Shown: positions 29,803 to 38,659, numbered from the stretch's first letter. The stretch: DNA of 64,000 nt from Streptomyces sp. yr375 (GCF_900110755.1 NZ_FOFF01000039.1:1-64000), one strand, 5' to 3'. Notes: generated by a model not told the origin, from the sequence alone. Numbers and translations are program-made.

Positions 29803-30676
29803 TCACGCCCGCTCGGGTACGACCGCGACGGCGCAGGCGGCGTGGTGCAGTACGGCATGGGTGACCCGCCTCGACCGGAGACCGAACCGCCCGGGGCTGC
29901 GCCGCGCGCCGACCACCAGCAGGGCGGCCCCGTGCGAGGCGGCCGTGAGCACCTCGCGGGCCGGGCCCTCTACCGTGCGTCGGCGCAGCTCCACGTCCGG
30001 CGGCGCGTCCTTCAGCGCCTGCTCCAGAACCTCGGCGGCCTGCCGCTCGTGCAGCCGCGCGGGTTCACCGGCGAGCAGCGGGTGGTCGGTGCTGTCCTGC
30101 GCCGGGCACCGCCAGGCCCGTACCGCGTCCAGGGTCGCGTGGCGCAGCCTCGCCTCCTCGACGGCGAAGCGCAGGGGCGGCGGAGTCCGGGCCCGTCGCT
30201 CCCACGCCCACCACGACGGGGCCGCGCGCCTCGGCGCGGACCTGGTCGTCGTGGCTGCCGCGCGGCACGATCACCGGGCAGTCGGCGTGGGCGGCGACGG
30301 TCAGGCCGACCGACCCGAGCAGCGTCTCCACGAAGCCGCCGCGACCGCGGGTGCCCAGCACCAGGGCGGAGGCGGCACGTCCCTCGCGGACGAGGGCGGA
30401 CTCGGGCTCCTCGGACAGGACGTCGGTGGAGATCTCGACGTCGGGCCGGCGCAGGCCGGCCCGACGCGCGGCGACCCGCACGATGTCCTCGGCCGTGACC
30501 TGCTCGGACGGCTTGCCGGGGCCGGCCGCGAGAGACTCGCCCTCGTACCGCTCCCAGAGGGAGGCGTACACCAGCCGCAGCGACGATCCGCGCAGGGCGG
30601 CCTCGTCGGCCGCCCAGTCGACGGCCCGCAGGCTGGGTTCGGAGCCGTCGACGCCGACGACGATCGGGAGGACCAT
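29803..30676 (-). pseudogene. Universal stress protein with two Usp domains, frameshifted
   Basis: The first Usp domain is intact (MVLPIVVGVDGSEPSLRAVDWA to GSVGLTVAAHADCPVIVPRG). In the second domain the reading frame breaks at the G-run 30174-30177 on the plus strand. Removing one base there restores a full second domain without stops (LRFAVEEARLR to LLVVGARRSPGRFG and HHAACAVAVVPERA), ending at 29803. The extra base lies in a homopolymer, so it may be a real mutation or a sequencing error. The gene starts 5 bp after the alcohol dehydrogenase stop, so it is the third gene of a usp-adh-usp operon. Unshifted, the product ends 203 residues in with a nonsense tail. Confidence 0.8.
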
Positions 30677-30681
30677 CGCTC

Positions 30682-31704
30682 TTACCGTCCCGCGTCCAGG
30701 TCGAAGACGATCCGGGCCTTGACCTCGCCGCGCAGCACCTCGTCGATGCAGTCGTTGACGGAGGCGAGCGGGCGGGCCTCGTAGATGACCTTGGTACGGC
30801 CGGCCGCGTGCAGCTGGAAGACCTCGGCGAGGTCCTGCCGGGTACCAACGATCGAACCGATCACCGAGGTGCCGTTCAAGACGGTGTCGAAGATGGGGAC
30901 CCGGACCGTGCCGTGCGCGGGCAGGGCCACCATGACCAGCTTGCCGCCGCGCCGCAGCCCGGAGTTGACCGCCTCGAAGGCCGCGTCGTTCACCGCGAGC
31001 GCGATCGCCGCGTGGGCGCCGCCGTGCCGCTTCAGCACCTCACCGACGCTCTCCTTGCGGGCGTCGATGACGATGTCCGCACCGAGGTCGGCGGCCAGCT
31101 GGAGCTTCTCGTCGGTGACGTCGATCGCGGCGACCGTGGCTCCGGCGATCTTCGCGTACTGCACGGCGAGGTGACCGAGGCCGCCGACGCCGGAGATCGC
31201 GACGAGCTGCGTGGGCCTGACGTCGGCGACCTTGAGCGCCTTGTACGTCGTCACGCCCGCGCAGGTCAGCGGGGCGGCCTCCAGCGCGGTGATCCCCTCG
31301 GGCACCGGCTGGGCGAAGTCGGCCCAGGCGAGCATCTTCTCGGCGTAGCCGCCGTCACAGCCGTAACCGGTGTTGACCTGCTGCTCGCACAGCGTCTCCC
31401 AGCCGGACAGGCAGTGCTCGCACCGCCCGCACGCCCTGCCCAGCCAGGGCACGGCCACCCGCTGCCCCACGGACAGGTGGGTGACGCCCTCGCCGAGCGC
31501 CTCCACCAGGCCCACGCCCTCGTGCCCGGGGACGAACGGCGGGTTCGGCTTGACGGGCCAGTCGCCGTGCGCCGCGTGGATGTCGGTGTGGCACAGCCCG
31601 GACGCCTCCACCCGGACGCGGACCTGGCCGGGGCCGGGCTCCGGGTCGGGGCGCTCCTCGATGACCAGGGGCTCGCCGAACGCTCGTACGACCGCTGCCT
31701 TCAT
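30682..31704 (-). CDS. Zinc-dependent alcohol dehydrogenase, AdhP type
   Basis: This cytoplasmic medium-chain dehydrogenase (340 residues) interconverts alcohols and aldehydes with NAD(H). The catalytic zinc site is in GLCHTDIHAAHGDWP and GHEGVG. The structural zinc site has four Cys in CGRCEHCLSGWETLCE. The Rossmann turn is AISGVGGLGHLAVQYAK. The ATG at 31704 follows a GAGGAGAAG site. An upstream in-frame extension would run into the preceding gene and lacks homology. It lies between two universal stress protein genes (35 bp and 5 bp gaps) and so is part of their operon. A linked Adh-Usp pair is known from the hypoxia/development locus of S. coelicolor (recalled). Confidence 0.94.
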   Translation of the reverse strand: MKAAVVRAFGEPLVIEERPDPEPGPGQVRVRVEASGLCHTDIHAAHGDWPVKPNPPFVPGHEGVGLVEALGEGVTHLSVGQRVAVPWLGRACGRCEHCLSGWETLCEQQVNTGYGCDGGYAEKMLAWADFAQPVPEGITALEAAPLTCAGVTTYKALKVADVRPTQLVAISGVGGLGHLAVQYAKIAGATVAAIDVTDEKLQLAADLGADIVIDARKESVGEVLKRHGGAHAAIALAVNDAAFEAVNSGLRRGGKLVMVALPAHGTVRVPIFDTVLNGTSVIGSIVGTRQDLAEVFQLHAAGRTKVIYEARPLASVNDCIDEVLRGEVKARIVFDLDAGR

Positions 31705-31738
31705 GGATCTCTTCTCCTCGCGAACAGGTGCGGGTGGG

Positions 31739-32683
31739 TCAGCCGTGGGGGACGACGGCGACGGGGGCGGTGGAGTGGTGCAGGACGGCGTGCGTGACGT
31801 GTCCGATGTGGGCGCCGAACGGGCTGCGGCGGATGCGCCGGCCCACGACGACGAGCGAGGCCCCGCGGGAGGCGTCCACGACATGGACCGCCGCGCTGCC
31901 GTAGCGGGACACCTCGACGACGTCCACGTCCGGGTACTTCTCCCGCCAGGGCCGCAGCGCCTCGGCCAGCGCCTCGGCGTCCCTGAGGGCCAGCGCCTCG
32001 TGCAGGGCGGGGTTGGCGGGTGTGCCGTAGGCGTAGTAGGGCGGCGGGTTCCAGCCGTGGACGACCCGCAGAGGCGTCGCGCGCCGCCTGGCGGCGTCGA
32101 AGGCGAACTCGATCAGCGTCTCGTCCGGGTTCTCGACGTCCAGTCCGAGGACCACGGGCAGGAAGGGCGTCGCGGCGGAGGGAACTCCGACCGGGTCCGG
32201 CTCGTGCTCGTCGGCGGCCACTTCCAGCGCGCGGACCAGCACGACGGGGCGGTCCGCGTGCGCGACGGCGGACAGGCCGACGGAACCGACCATGAACCCG
32301 CCGATCCCGCCGAAGCCACGCGAGCCCAGGACGAGCAGCTCGGCGCTCCTCCCCGCCTCGGCCAGCACGTCGCCGGGGTGTCCGGAGAGCTCCTCGGTGA
32401 TCACCTCGACGCCGGGGTGGCGCAGGCTGACGCCCTCGGCGGCCTCGCGCGGGATCCTCCCCCAGCCTTCGGCCGGGGGGACCCCCGTCTCGCTTCGCTC
32501 GGTCCAGTGCTGCCGGGTCTCGGCTCCCAGGAGCGGCGCCTGGGCCATCGGCTCCGGTACCGGCTCCCAGACATGGACGATCTTCAGGGACAGGCCGCGC
32601 AGCTTCGCCTCGCGAGCCGCCCATTCCGCGGCGGCCCGGCTCTCCTGTGAGCCGTCGAGGCCTACGGTGATGGTACGGAGCAT
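31739..32683 (-). CDS. Universal stress protein, two Usp domains
   Basis: The 314-residue protein has two tandem Usp folds. The first runs from LRTITVGLDGSQESRAAAEW to LLVLGSRGFGGIGGFMVGSV. The second runs from PVVLGLDVENPDETLIEFAF to LVVVGRRIRRSPFGAHIGHV. Both keep a Gly-rich loop consistent with ATP binding. The ATG at 32683 follows a GGAGG site. Between the first strand-helix unit and the rest of domain 1 there is an unusual in-frame stretch (TERSETGVPPAEGWGRIPR) encoded by a Streptomyces-type hairpin repeat. This is the first gene of the usp-adh-usp operon and has a candidate DevR-like box about 80-95 bp upstream. Confidence 0.9.
   Translation of the reverse strand: MLRTITVGLDGSQESRAAAEWAAREAKLRGLSLKIVHVWEPVPEPMAQAPLLGAETRQHWTERSETGVPPAEGWGRIPREAAEGVSLRHPGVEVITEELSGHPGDVLAEAGRSAELLVLGSRGFGGIGGFMVGSVGLSAVAHADRPVVLVRALEVAADEHEPDPVGVPSAATPFLPVVLGLDVENPDETLIEFAFDAARRRATPLRVVHGWNPPPYYAYGTPANPALHEALALRDAEALAEALRPWREKYPDVDVVEVSRYGSAAVHVVDASRGASLVVVGRRIRRSPFGAHIGHVTHAVLHHSTAPVAVVPHG
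32454..32503. repeat. Hairpin repeat element inserted in-frame in a stress-protein gene
   Basis: The core CCCCCAGCCTTCGGCCGGGG folds into a GC hairpin and is followed by ACCCCC and CGTCTCGCTTCGCTCGG. I recall this arrangement as a common dispersed, normally intergenic, repeat of Streptomyces genomes. Here it lies inside the coding sequence and adds about 17-19 residues without breaking the frame. Confidence 0.6.
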
Positions 32684-32759
32684 GATCTCCACCTCCTGTG
32701 GCGAGGGATCGTGGGGCAGGGGTTCCGATTCCAGAGTCGTCGTCGGGCGGTTCCTCGCC

Positions 32760-32779
32760 CAGGGGCCACTGGTCCCGAA
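32760..32779. promoter_or_regulatory. Candidate DevR/OsdR-type operator
   Basis: CAGGGGCCACTGGTCCCGAA fits the mycobacterial DosR 20-mer consensus (TTSGGGACTWWAGTCCCSAA, recalled) at about 14 of 20 positions. The right half GTCCCGAA is perfect. It lies in the divergent region between the usp-adh-usp operon (start 32683) and sulP (start 32981). A DevR-type regulator is encoded at 35511. Confidence 0.35.
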
Positions 32780-32980
32780 TCGGGGCCGACCGACCCCCCG
32801 CACGGCTCGCGCCCCGGGCGGCGCAGGATGCCGAAGGTCCGCGGCCATGGGGCTGAACGGCCCTGCCTGAAGGGGCCGTTGGGCTCGGTGCGGTCCGGCG
32901 GGCGCCCGGACCGGCCGCCGGGGTTCTCGCGCCCGGCCGCACACCGGTGGATCATGAGGTCAGACGACGGAAGGCGGCAG

Positions 32981-34732
32981 ATGTCCCAGGGCTCGGGCAG
33001 ACGACACGTCGCGCGATGGCGCCGACTGGTGCCCGGCCTCGTCGCGCTTCTCGGTTACCGGCGCACGTGGCTGACGGGTGACCTGCTCGCCGGTGTGACG
33101 GTGGCCGCGTACCTCGTGCCGCAGGTCATGGCGTACGCGGGGGTGGCGGGACTGCCGCCGGTGGCCGGGCTGTGGGCGATCCTGCCGGCCCTCGCGATGT
33201 ACGCCCTGTTCGGTTCCTCGCGGCTGCTGTCGGTCGGCCCGGAGTCCACGACCGCCCTCATGACGGCCGCCGTGGTCGCACCGCTCGCCGCCGGGGACCC
33301 CGGGCGCTACGCGTCGCTGGCGGCGGCCCTCGCGGTCACGGTCGGGCTGCTCTGCCTGGTCGCCCGGGTGGTACGGCTGGGCTTCCTCGCGGACCTGTTG
33401 TCCCGCCCCGTCCTGATCGGCTATCTGGCGGGCGTGGCGCTCATCATGATGGTGGACCAGCTTCCCAAGCTCACCGGGGTGCGGACGGCCGGCGCGGAGT
33501 TCTTCCCTCAACTGTGGTCCTTCGTCACCCACCTGACGGACGCGCACCTGGCGACCACCGTGTTCTCCGCCGTCGTGCTCGTGTTCCTCTTCGTGATGTC
33601 CCGGTACGCCCCTGCCGTGCCCGGTCCGCTGCTGGCGGTCGTCCTGGGCACCGCCGCCGTCGCCGTCTTCGACCTCGACGGGCGGTACGGGCTGAAGGTG
33701 ATCGGCGAGGTCCCGTCCGGTCTGCCGAGCCTCGCCGTCCCGGACCTGACCGAGTTGCCGCGTCTCGTCCTGCCCGCGCTCGGTTTGCTCCTGGTCGCCT
33801 ACACCGACTTCATCCTCACCGCGCGGGCCTTCACCGACCGCGACGACGAAGGTCCCGGGCTCGACGCCAACCAGGAGTTCCTCGCCCTGGGCGCGGCCAA
33901 CCTGGGCGCCGGGGCACTGCACGGCTTCCCGGTGAGCAGCAGCGCCAGCCGCACCGCGCTGGCCTCCTCGGGGGGTGCCGGCAGCCAGGCGTACTCCCTG
34001 GTGGCCGGGGCGGTGGTGCTCGCCGTGCTGCTCTTCCTGAGCCCGCTGCTGTCCCACACGCCGTCCGCCGTGCTCGGCGCGCTCGTCGTCTACGCGGCGG
34101 TCCGCATGATCGACCTCGCCGGCTTCCGCCGGCTGGCGTCCTTCCGCCGCCGGGAACTGCTCCTGGCGCTCGGCTGCCTCGCCGGGGTGCTCGCCCTGGA
34201 CATCCTGTACGGGGTGATCGTGGCCGTCGGTCTGTCGGTGGCCGAGCTGCTGACCCGGGTGGCGCGCCCGCACGACGCCGTGGAGGGCCTGGTCCCCGGT
34301 GTGGCCGGCATGCACGACGTCGCCGACTACCGGCAGGCCCGGACGATTCCCGGCCTGCTCGTCTACCGCTACGACTCGCCGTTGTTCTTCGCCAACGCCG
34401 AGGACTTCCGGCGTCGTGCCCTGGCCTCCATGGACGAACAGAGCGACCCGGTCCGCTGGTTCGTCCTCAACACCGAGGCCAATGTCGAGGTCGACATCAC
34501 CGCCCTCGACGCGGTCGACGAGCTGCGCCGCGAACTGACCCACCGCGGCGTCGTGTTCGCCCTCGCCCGCGTGAAGCAGGACCTGCGGAACGACCTGGAG
34601 AGGTACGGCCTGGTGGACTCGGTCGGCGAGGAACGGATCTTCCCTACGCTACCCACGGCCGTGACCGCGTACCGCGCGTGGCTCGACGGTCAGCCCGGCG
34701 GTCAGCCCGACGGAGGGAAGACGATCATCTGA
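32981..34732 (+). CDS. SulP-family anion transporter with STAS domain
   Basis: This 583-residue inner-membrane protein belongs to the SulP/SLC26 family, which moves sulfate, bicarbonate or related anions. The membrane part has the expected hydrophobic helices from about residue 30 to 420. It includes the signature YLVPQVMAYAGVAGLPPVAGLWA and the segment GLDANQEFLALGAANLGAGALHGFPVSSSASRTA. The C-terminal STAS domain (about 450-570) contains VRWFVLNTEANVEVDITALDAVDEL. The ATG at 32981 was chosen for its GGAAGG site; an ATG at 32954 is possible. The transported ion cannot be told from sequence. It is divergent from the stress operon. Confidence 0.92.
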   Translation: MSQGSGRRHVARWRRLVPGLVALLGYRRTWLTGDLLAGVTVAAYLVPQVMAYAGVAGLPPVAGLWAILPALAMYALFGSSRLLSVGPESTTALMTAAVVAPLAAGDPGRYASLAAALAVTVGLLCLVARVVRLGFLADLLSRPVLIGYLAGVALIMMVDQLPKLTGVRTAGAEFFPQLWSFVTHLTDAHLATTVFSAVVLVFLFVMSRYAPAVPGPLLAVVLGTAAVAVFDLDGRYGLKVIGEVPSGLPSLAVPDLTELPRLVLPALGLLLVAYTDFILTARAFTDRDDEGPGLDANQEFLALGAANLGAGALHGFPVSSSASRTALASSGGAGSQAYSLVAGAVVLAVLLFLSPLLSHTPSAVLGALVVYAAVRMIDLAGFRRLASFRRRELLLALGCLAGVLALDILYGVIVAVGLSVAELLTRVARPHDAVEGLVPGVAGMHDVADYRQARTIPGLLVYRYDSPLFFANAEDFRRRALASMDEQSDPVRWFVLNTEANVEVDITALDAVDELRRELTHRGVVFALARVKQDLRNDLERYGLVDSVGEERIFPTLPTAVTAYRAWLDGQPGGQPDGGKTII

Positions 34733-34884
34733 CGCACGGTTCCGGAAGACTCCCCCTCCGGTACCGAACGGCCCGGTCTGTGGACCAGGTGGCCCATGGC
34801 CCGCCCCGGAGGACCGGCACACGCTGGAGCTGGAAGTCCGCAGTCCGCAGTCCGTGTCCGTACGGCCCGCCCCGGAGGCATGCC

Positions 34885-35355
34885 ATGAACGCTTCCCCCA
34901 GCCCCAGTCCCGGCACGCTGCGCGCGCTGTCCGCCGAACACCGCCTGCGGCTCATGCGCGTCGCCCGGGAGGTGTCCATCCCCCAGGGAGCACGTCTGTT
35001 CGAGGAAGGTGGACGCGCCGACCGCTTCTGGATCATCCGCACCGGCAGGATCGACCTCGACATGCACGTGCCGGGGCGTCGGGCGGCTGTCATCGAGAAT
35101 CTCGGGCACAACGAACTGGTCGGCTGGTCCTGGCTCTTCACCCCGCACGTCTGGCACCTGGGCGCCGAAGCCACCACACCGGTGCGGGCCTACGAGTTCG
35201 ACGCCACGGCCGTGCGGTCCATGTGCCAGAACGACGCGGCGCTGGGCAACGACGTCGCGCAGTGGGTCGGTGACGTAGTGGCCCACCGTCTCCGCTCGGC
35301 CAGGACCCGCCTCCTTGACCTGTACGCCCCCTACGGCGCCGACAGCACCGTCTGA
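34885..35355 (+). CDS. Small cyclic-nucleotide-binding-fold protein
   Basis: The 156-residue protein is essentially one Crp-type cNMP-binding beta-roll (IPQGARLFEEGGRADRFWIIRTGRIDLDM to ATTPVRAYEFDATAVRSM) followed by a short helix, with no DNA-binding domain. The ligand loop reads NELVGWSWLF and lacks the classic RxA phosphate-binding signature, so it may bind another effector or act as a protein module. The ATG at 34885 has GGAGG six bases upstream. It lies 152 bp after sulP and 155 bp before the response regulator gene. It may take part in the same stress response, but its role is not known. Confidence 0.8.
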   Translation: MNASPSPSPGTLRALSAEHRLRLMRVAREVSIPQGARLFEEGGRADRFWIIRTGRIDLDMHVPGRRAAVIENLGHNELVGWSWLFTPHVWHLGAEATTPVRAYEFDATAVRSMCQNDAALGNDVAQWVGDVVAHRLRSARTRLLDLYAPYGADSTV

Positions 35356-35510
35356 CCCGCGGCCGGACGAACACCGACACGAAGAGCCGAAGGACGCGCT
35401 CGCACGCGCGAGTGGGGCCGGTCGGCTCTGGTGCATTCGGTTCAGGCGCGTGATGATCGGAAGCGTCGACAGGGCGCAGTCCGTCCTCCGCCGGGGAACG
35501 AGGGATCACC

Positions 35511-36212
35511 ATGCCAGAGCCGCGCACCTTCACCGAGCGGGACCCGATCCGGGTGTTCCTGCTCGACGACCACGAGGTCGTCCGCCGTGGTCTGGCCGAT
35601 CTGCTCGACGCCGAGCCGGACATCAAGGTGATCGGCGACGCCGGCACCGTGGACCAGGCGCTCGCGCGAGGCCCCGCGCTGCGCCCCGACGTCGCCGTCC
35701 TCGACGTGCGGCTGCCGGACGGCGACGGCATCTCGGTCTGCCGGGAGCTGCGCAGCCAGATGCCGGAACTGACCTGTCTGATGCTGACCTCGTTCGACGA
35801 CGAGGAGGCCCTGCTCGACGCGATCATGGCCGGCGCCTCCGGCTACGTCCTCAAGCAGATCAAAGGGTCCGACCTCGTCTCGGCGGTGCGCACGGTGGCC
35901 TCGGGCCAGTCGATGCTGGATCCCGCGACCACGGCCCGTCTGATGCGCTCGCTGCGGGCGGACCCCGCGAAGACCCCTTCCGTGCCTTCCGAGCTGGCGG
36001 GACTGTCACCCCGCGAGAGGGACATCCTCGCGCTGATCGGCGACGGCCTGACCAACCGCGAGATCGGCAAGAAGCTCTACCTGTCGGAGAAGACCATCAA
36101 GAACCACATCTCCCGTCTCCTGGCCAAGCTGGGCGTGCAGCGCCGGGTCCAGGCCGCCGTCCTCGCCTCCCATCTGGAACAGCCGGAGACGGGCGGACAC
36201 CGGACCAGGTGA
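35511..36212 (+). CDS. NarL/DevR-family response regulator
   Basis: This 233-residue two-component regulator has a receiver domain (residues 13-130) with acidic pair Asp19-Asp20, phospho-acceptor Asp65 in VAVLDVRLPDGDG, and Lys in YVLKQIKG. A LuxR-type helix-turn-helix (about 164-215: LSPRERDILALIGDGLTNREIGKKLYLSEKTIKNH) follows. The order and the linker resemble DevR/DosR and Streptomyces OsdR. No sensor kinase gene is adjacent, so it is an orphan in this window; the kinase may be elsewhere. Its neighbours (universal stress, alcohol dehydrogenase, PPK2 and phosphoketolase genes) resemble a hypoxia or dormancy regulon. Confidence 0.93.
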   Translation: MPEPRTFTERDPIRVFLLDDHEVVRRGLADLLDAEPDIKVIGDAGTVDQALARGPALRPDVAVLDVRLPDGDGISVCRELRSQMPELTCLMLTSFDDEEALLDAIMAGASGYVLKQIKGSDLVSAVRTVASGQSMLDPATTARLMRSLRADPAKTPSVPSELAGLSPRERDILALIGDGLTNREIGKKLYLSEKTIKNHISRLLAKLGVQRRVQAAVLASHLEQPETGGHRTR

Positions 36213-36234
36213 GACCGGCCCACCCGCACGGCCG

Positions 36235-37413
36235 CTAACGCCGGACCCGTGGCATCCCCAGGCCGATCCACGAGATGATCTCCCGCTGGATCTCGTTGTT
36301 GCCGCCGCCGAAGGTGAAGATGACGGCGGAGCGGTAGCCGCGTTCGAGGTCGCCGTGGAGCACGGCGCCCGCCGAGCCCTCCTGGAGTGCGCCGGGGGCG
36401 GCGACGATCTCCATGAGCCAGGCGTAGGCGTCCCGGCGGGCCTCGGAGCCGTAGACCTTGACGGCGGAGGCGTCCTGCGGGGTGAGGGTGCCGTTCTGGA
36501 GGGCGCCCACCATCTGCCAGTTGAGGAGCTTGAGCGCGTCGAGTTTGACGTGGGTCCGGGCGAGCAGACGGCGTACCCAGGGCAGGTCGACGACGCGGCG
36601 GCCGTCGGCGAGCTTGGTCTCCGTCGCCCAGCGCTGCACGTCGTGCAGGGCGCGGATGGCCATGGTGCCGTGCGCGGCGAGGGTCACGCGCTCGTGGTTG
36701 AGCTGGTTGGTGATCAGCCGCCAGCCCTGGTTCTCGGCGCCGACCCGGTGGGTGACGGGGACACGGACGTTCTCGTAGTAGCTGGCGGTGGTGTCGTGGG
36801 AGGCGAGGGTGCGGATGACCGTGCAGGAGTAGCCGGGGTCGGTGGTCGGCACGAGGAGCATGGTGATGCCCTTGTGCGGCGGGGCCTTCGGGTCGGTGCG
36901 CACGGCGAGCCACACCCAGTCGGCGGTGTCGCCGTTGGTCGTCCAGATCTTCTGCCCGTCGACGACGTACTCGTCGCCCTCGCGCACGGCGCGCGTCTTG
37001 AGGGCGGCGAGGTCGGTGCCCGCGTCGGGTTCGCTGTACCCGATGGCGAAGTCGATCTCCCCGGCGAGGATCTTCGGCAGGAAGTACGCCTTCTGGTCGT
37101 CGGTGCCGTAGCGCATGATCGTCGGTCCGACGGTGTTCAAAGCCATCAACGGCAGCGGCACACCGGCCTGGGCGGCCTCGTCGAAGAAGACGAACTGCTC
37201 GATCGGCGTGAGGCCCCGCCCGCCGTACTCCTCGGGCCAGCCGACCCCGAGCCAGCCGTCCGCGCCGAGCCGGCGGATGGTCCTGCGGTAGAAACGTTTG
37301 GCGGCGACCTGGTCGGTGTGCCGGGCGTAGGCGTTGTCGGGCACCAACTCGGCGAAGTAGGCCCGCAGTTCGGTACGCAGCCGCAGTTGCTCGGGCGTGT
37401 GGTCGAGGTGCAC
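36235..37413 (-). CDS. Acyl-CoA dehydrogenase
   Basis: The 392-residue flavoenzyme introduces a double bond into an acyl-CoA thioester. Family features include the FAD/substrate segment FAIGYSEPDAGTDLAALKTRAV, KIWTTNGDTADWVWLAVRT, and the C-terminal FTFGGGNNEIQREIISWIGLGMPR. In that last stretch the motif FGGGNNEIQRE stands in for the usual YGGTxEIxR. A GTG start at 37413 with AGGAGG five bases upstream was preferred to longer in-frame starts whose extra sequence is low-complexity. It is convergent with the response regulator gene (22 bp apart). The acyl substrate and pathway cannot be assigned. Relatives often act on steroid or branched side chains. Confidence 0.92.
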   Translation of the reverse strand: MHLDHTPEQLRLRTELRAYFAELVPDNAYARHTDQVAAKRFYRRTIRRLGADGWLGVGWPEEYGGRGLTPIEQFVFFDEAAQAGVPLPLMALNTVGPTIMRYGTDDQKAYFLPKILAGEIDFAIGYSEPDAGTDLAALKTRAVREGDEYVVDGQKIWTTNGDTADWVWLAVRTDPKAPPHKGITMLLVPTTDPGYSCTVIRTLASHDTTASYYENVRVPVTHRVGAENQGWRLITNQLNHERVTLAAHGTMAIRALHDVQRWATETKLADGRRVVDLPWVRRLLARTHVKLDALKLLNWQMVGALQNGTLTPQDASAVKVYGSEARRDAYAWLMEIVAAPGALQEGSAGAVLHGDLERGYRSAVIFTFGGGNNEIQREIISWIGLGMPRVRR

Positions 37414-37631
37414 GGCGCCTCCTGGCTCCCCAAGGCCGGTGTCCTGACGGCGCACACGGTAGAACGTGTTCCAGAAATTGGGAATGGCGGGGCGGGAAGA
37501 GGTGCCGGGAGGATGTCGTCCCGTGCCGTCGGAGGAACTCGGGGCGCTGCTGCGGCGGGCGGGACCGGAGCTGACGGGGCCCTGGTGGTCGAGAGACGCG
37601 TTGCCGACCGAGGCCGCGGGGTGCCGGGTGT

Positions 37632-38183
37632 TTACGGGCTCTGGAGCCACTCGGTGTACCAGGTGCGAAAATCGGGGCTCACCGGGACGAAGCCGCCCCA
37701 GTCCGGATCGAGCTGCCAGACCTCTCCCTTCCGCGGGCCGTTCAGGATCAGCCTGACGAAGATGCCGCAGCCGTCTTCGGCCAGCATGAGCGTGCCCCGG
37801 GTCACCTCACAGGCCGATGGGCCGATCCGGCCGGGCAAGGGTTCGGTGAGGGGAAACGGCTCGGCGAGTCGGCCCGACAACCGGTCTTCTTGCCACTCGC
37901 CGTCCACAGCCCACCCCTCGCCGATCTCCGGGCGCGGGACGGTCAACGGCATCAACCCGTGGCCGGGACCGGCGGGCCCATTGCCCACTTCTGCGACGAA
38001 GGACCGGTACTCCGCCGGCAGATCGATGCCATGCGCTTCCTCGAATGCCCTGATCTCCGCCTCCGGCAGCGCCGACGCCAGCTCGTACCGGTGCGTGTCC
38101 GCCCCGAAGCGCGACCACCCCGGATCCCGTGCCGCCATCTCCCCTATCCGAGCGCGTACGCCACCCTCGATCCAGCTCTCCAT
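37632..38183 (-). CDS. SMI1/KNR4 (SUKH) family protein
   Basis: The 183-residue protein has the SUKH-1 pattern: AEIRAFEEAHGIDLPAEYRSFVAEVGNGPAGPGHGLMPL, then LMLAEDGCGIFVRLILNGPRKGEVWQLDPDWGGFVPV near the end. In bacteria this fold is frequent in immunity proteins of polymorphic toxin systems, but many copies have no known partner and no toxin gene is seen here. The ATG at 38183 was chosen because the conserved region begins about 40 residues later and there is no good upstream site. Function is unknown. Confidence 0.82.
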   Translation of the reverse strand: MESWIEGGVRARIGEMAARDPGWSRFGADTHRYELASALPEAEIRAFEEAHGIDLPAEYRSFVAEVGNGPAGPGHGLMPLTVPRPEIGEGWAVDGEWQEDRLSGRLAEPFPLTEPLPGRIGPSACEVTRGTLMLAEDGCGIFVRLILNGPRKGEVWQLDPDWGGFVPVSPDFRTWYTEWLQSP

Positions 38184-38230
38184 CCAGCGACCGTAACAAC
38201 GACGTCGGCGTCGGGTGCTCAACGCGTCGT

Positions 38231-38659
38231 TCAGAGCAGCGTCGCGATGAACTCCGTGCAGGTTTCGGCGCAGGTGCGGCAGGTGGTCGCGTCCTGTTCG
38301 GCGCTGGGGTGGCGGTCGAAGACGCGGGCGGACTCCAGGCAGACGGTCCGGCACCACTCCAGTTGGGCGCGGATGCCGGCCTCGTCCGCGCTCGCGTCCT
38401 CGGACAGCACGCGGCAGGTCGCGTCGCACACCTCGGCGCACATGATGCCCTTGCGTCGCACGAGTTCCTCGCGGTCGGGCCCGTCCGGTTCCAGGAGGCT
38501 CGCGCGCCGCGCACAGGCTCGCGCGCACTCGGTGCACGCCAGGGCGCAGGCGAAGCGGTCCTCCAGGAACCGGAAGAGATCCTGTTGGTCTCGCCGGTCC
38601 CGATGGATCCGTTGGTCCTGCGTGTTCCGTTGGTCCTGTTGGGGTTTCGTCGAAGTCAC
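38231..38659 (-). CDS. Four-helix-bundle copper-binding protein (Csp/DUF326-like)
   Basis: The 142-residue protein is Cys-rich, with Cys residues spaced one helical turn apart: CALACTECARACAR, CAEVCDATCRVL, CRTVCLE and CRTCAETCTEF. Four helices of this kind form the Cys-lined core of Csp copper-storage proteins, which bind many Cu(I) ions. The N-terminal 25 residues are polar (Gln/Arg/Asp-rich) with no signal peptide, pointing to a cytosolic Csp3-like form. It is divergent from the gene at 38808. Copper binding is inferred from the family and the Cys pattern. Confidence 0.8.
   Translation of the reverse strand: MTSTKPQQDQRNTQDQRIHRDRRDQQDLFRFLEDRFACALACTECARACARRASLLEPDGPDREELVRRKGIMCAEVCDATCRVLSEDASADEAGIRAQLEWCRTVCLESARVFDRHPSAEQDATTCRTCAETCTEFIATLL

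Noticed and set aside
37632..38183. SUKH protein as part of a toxin-immunity pair
   Set aside because: No polymorphic toxin, WXG100 or secretion gene lies nearby; the fold alone is not enough.
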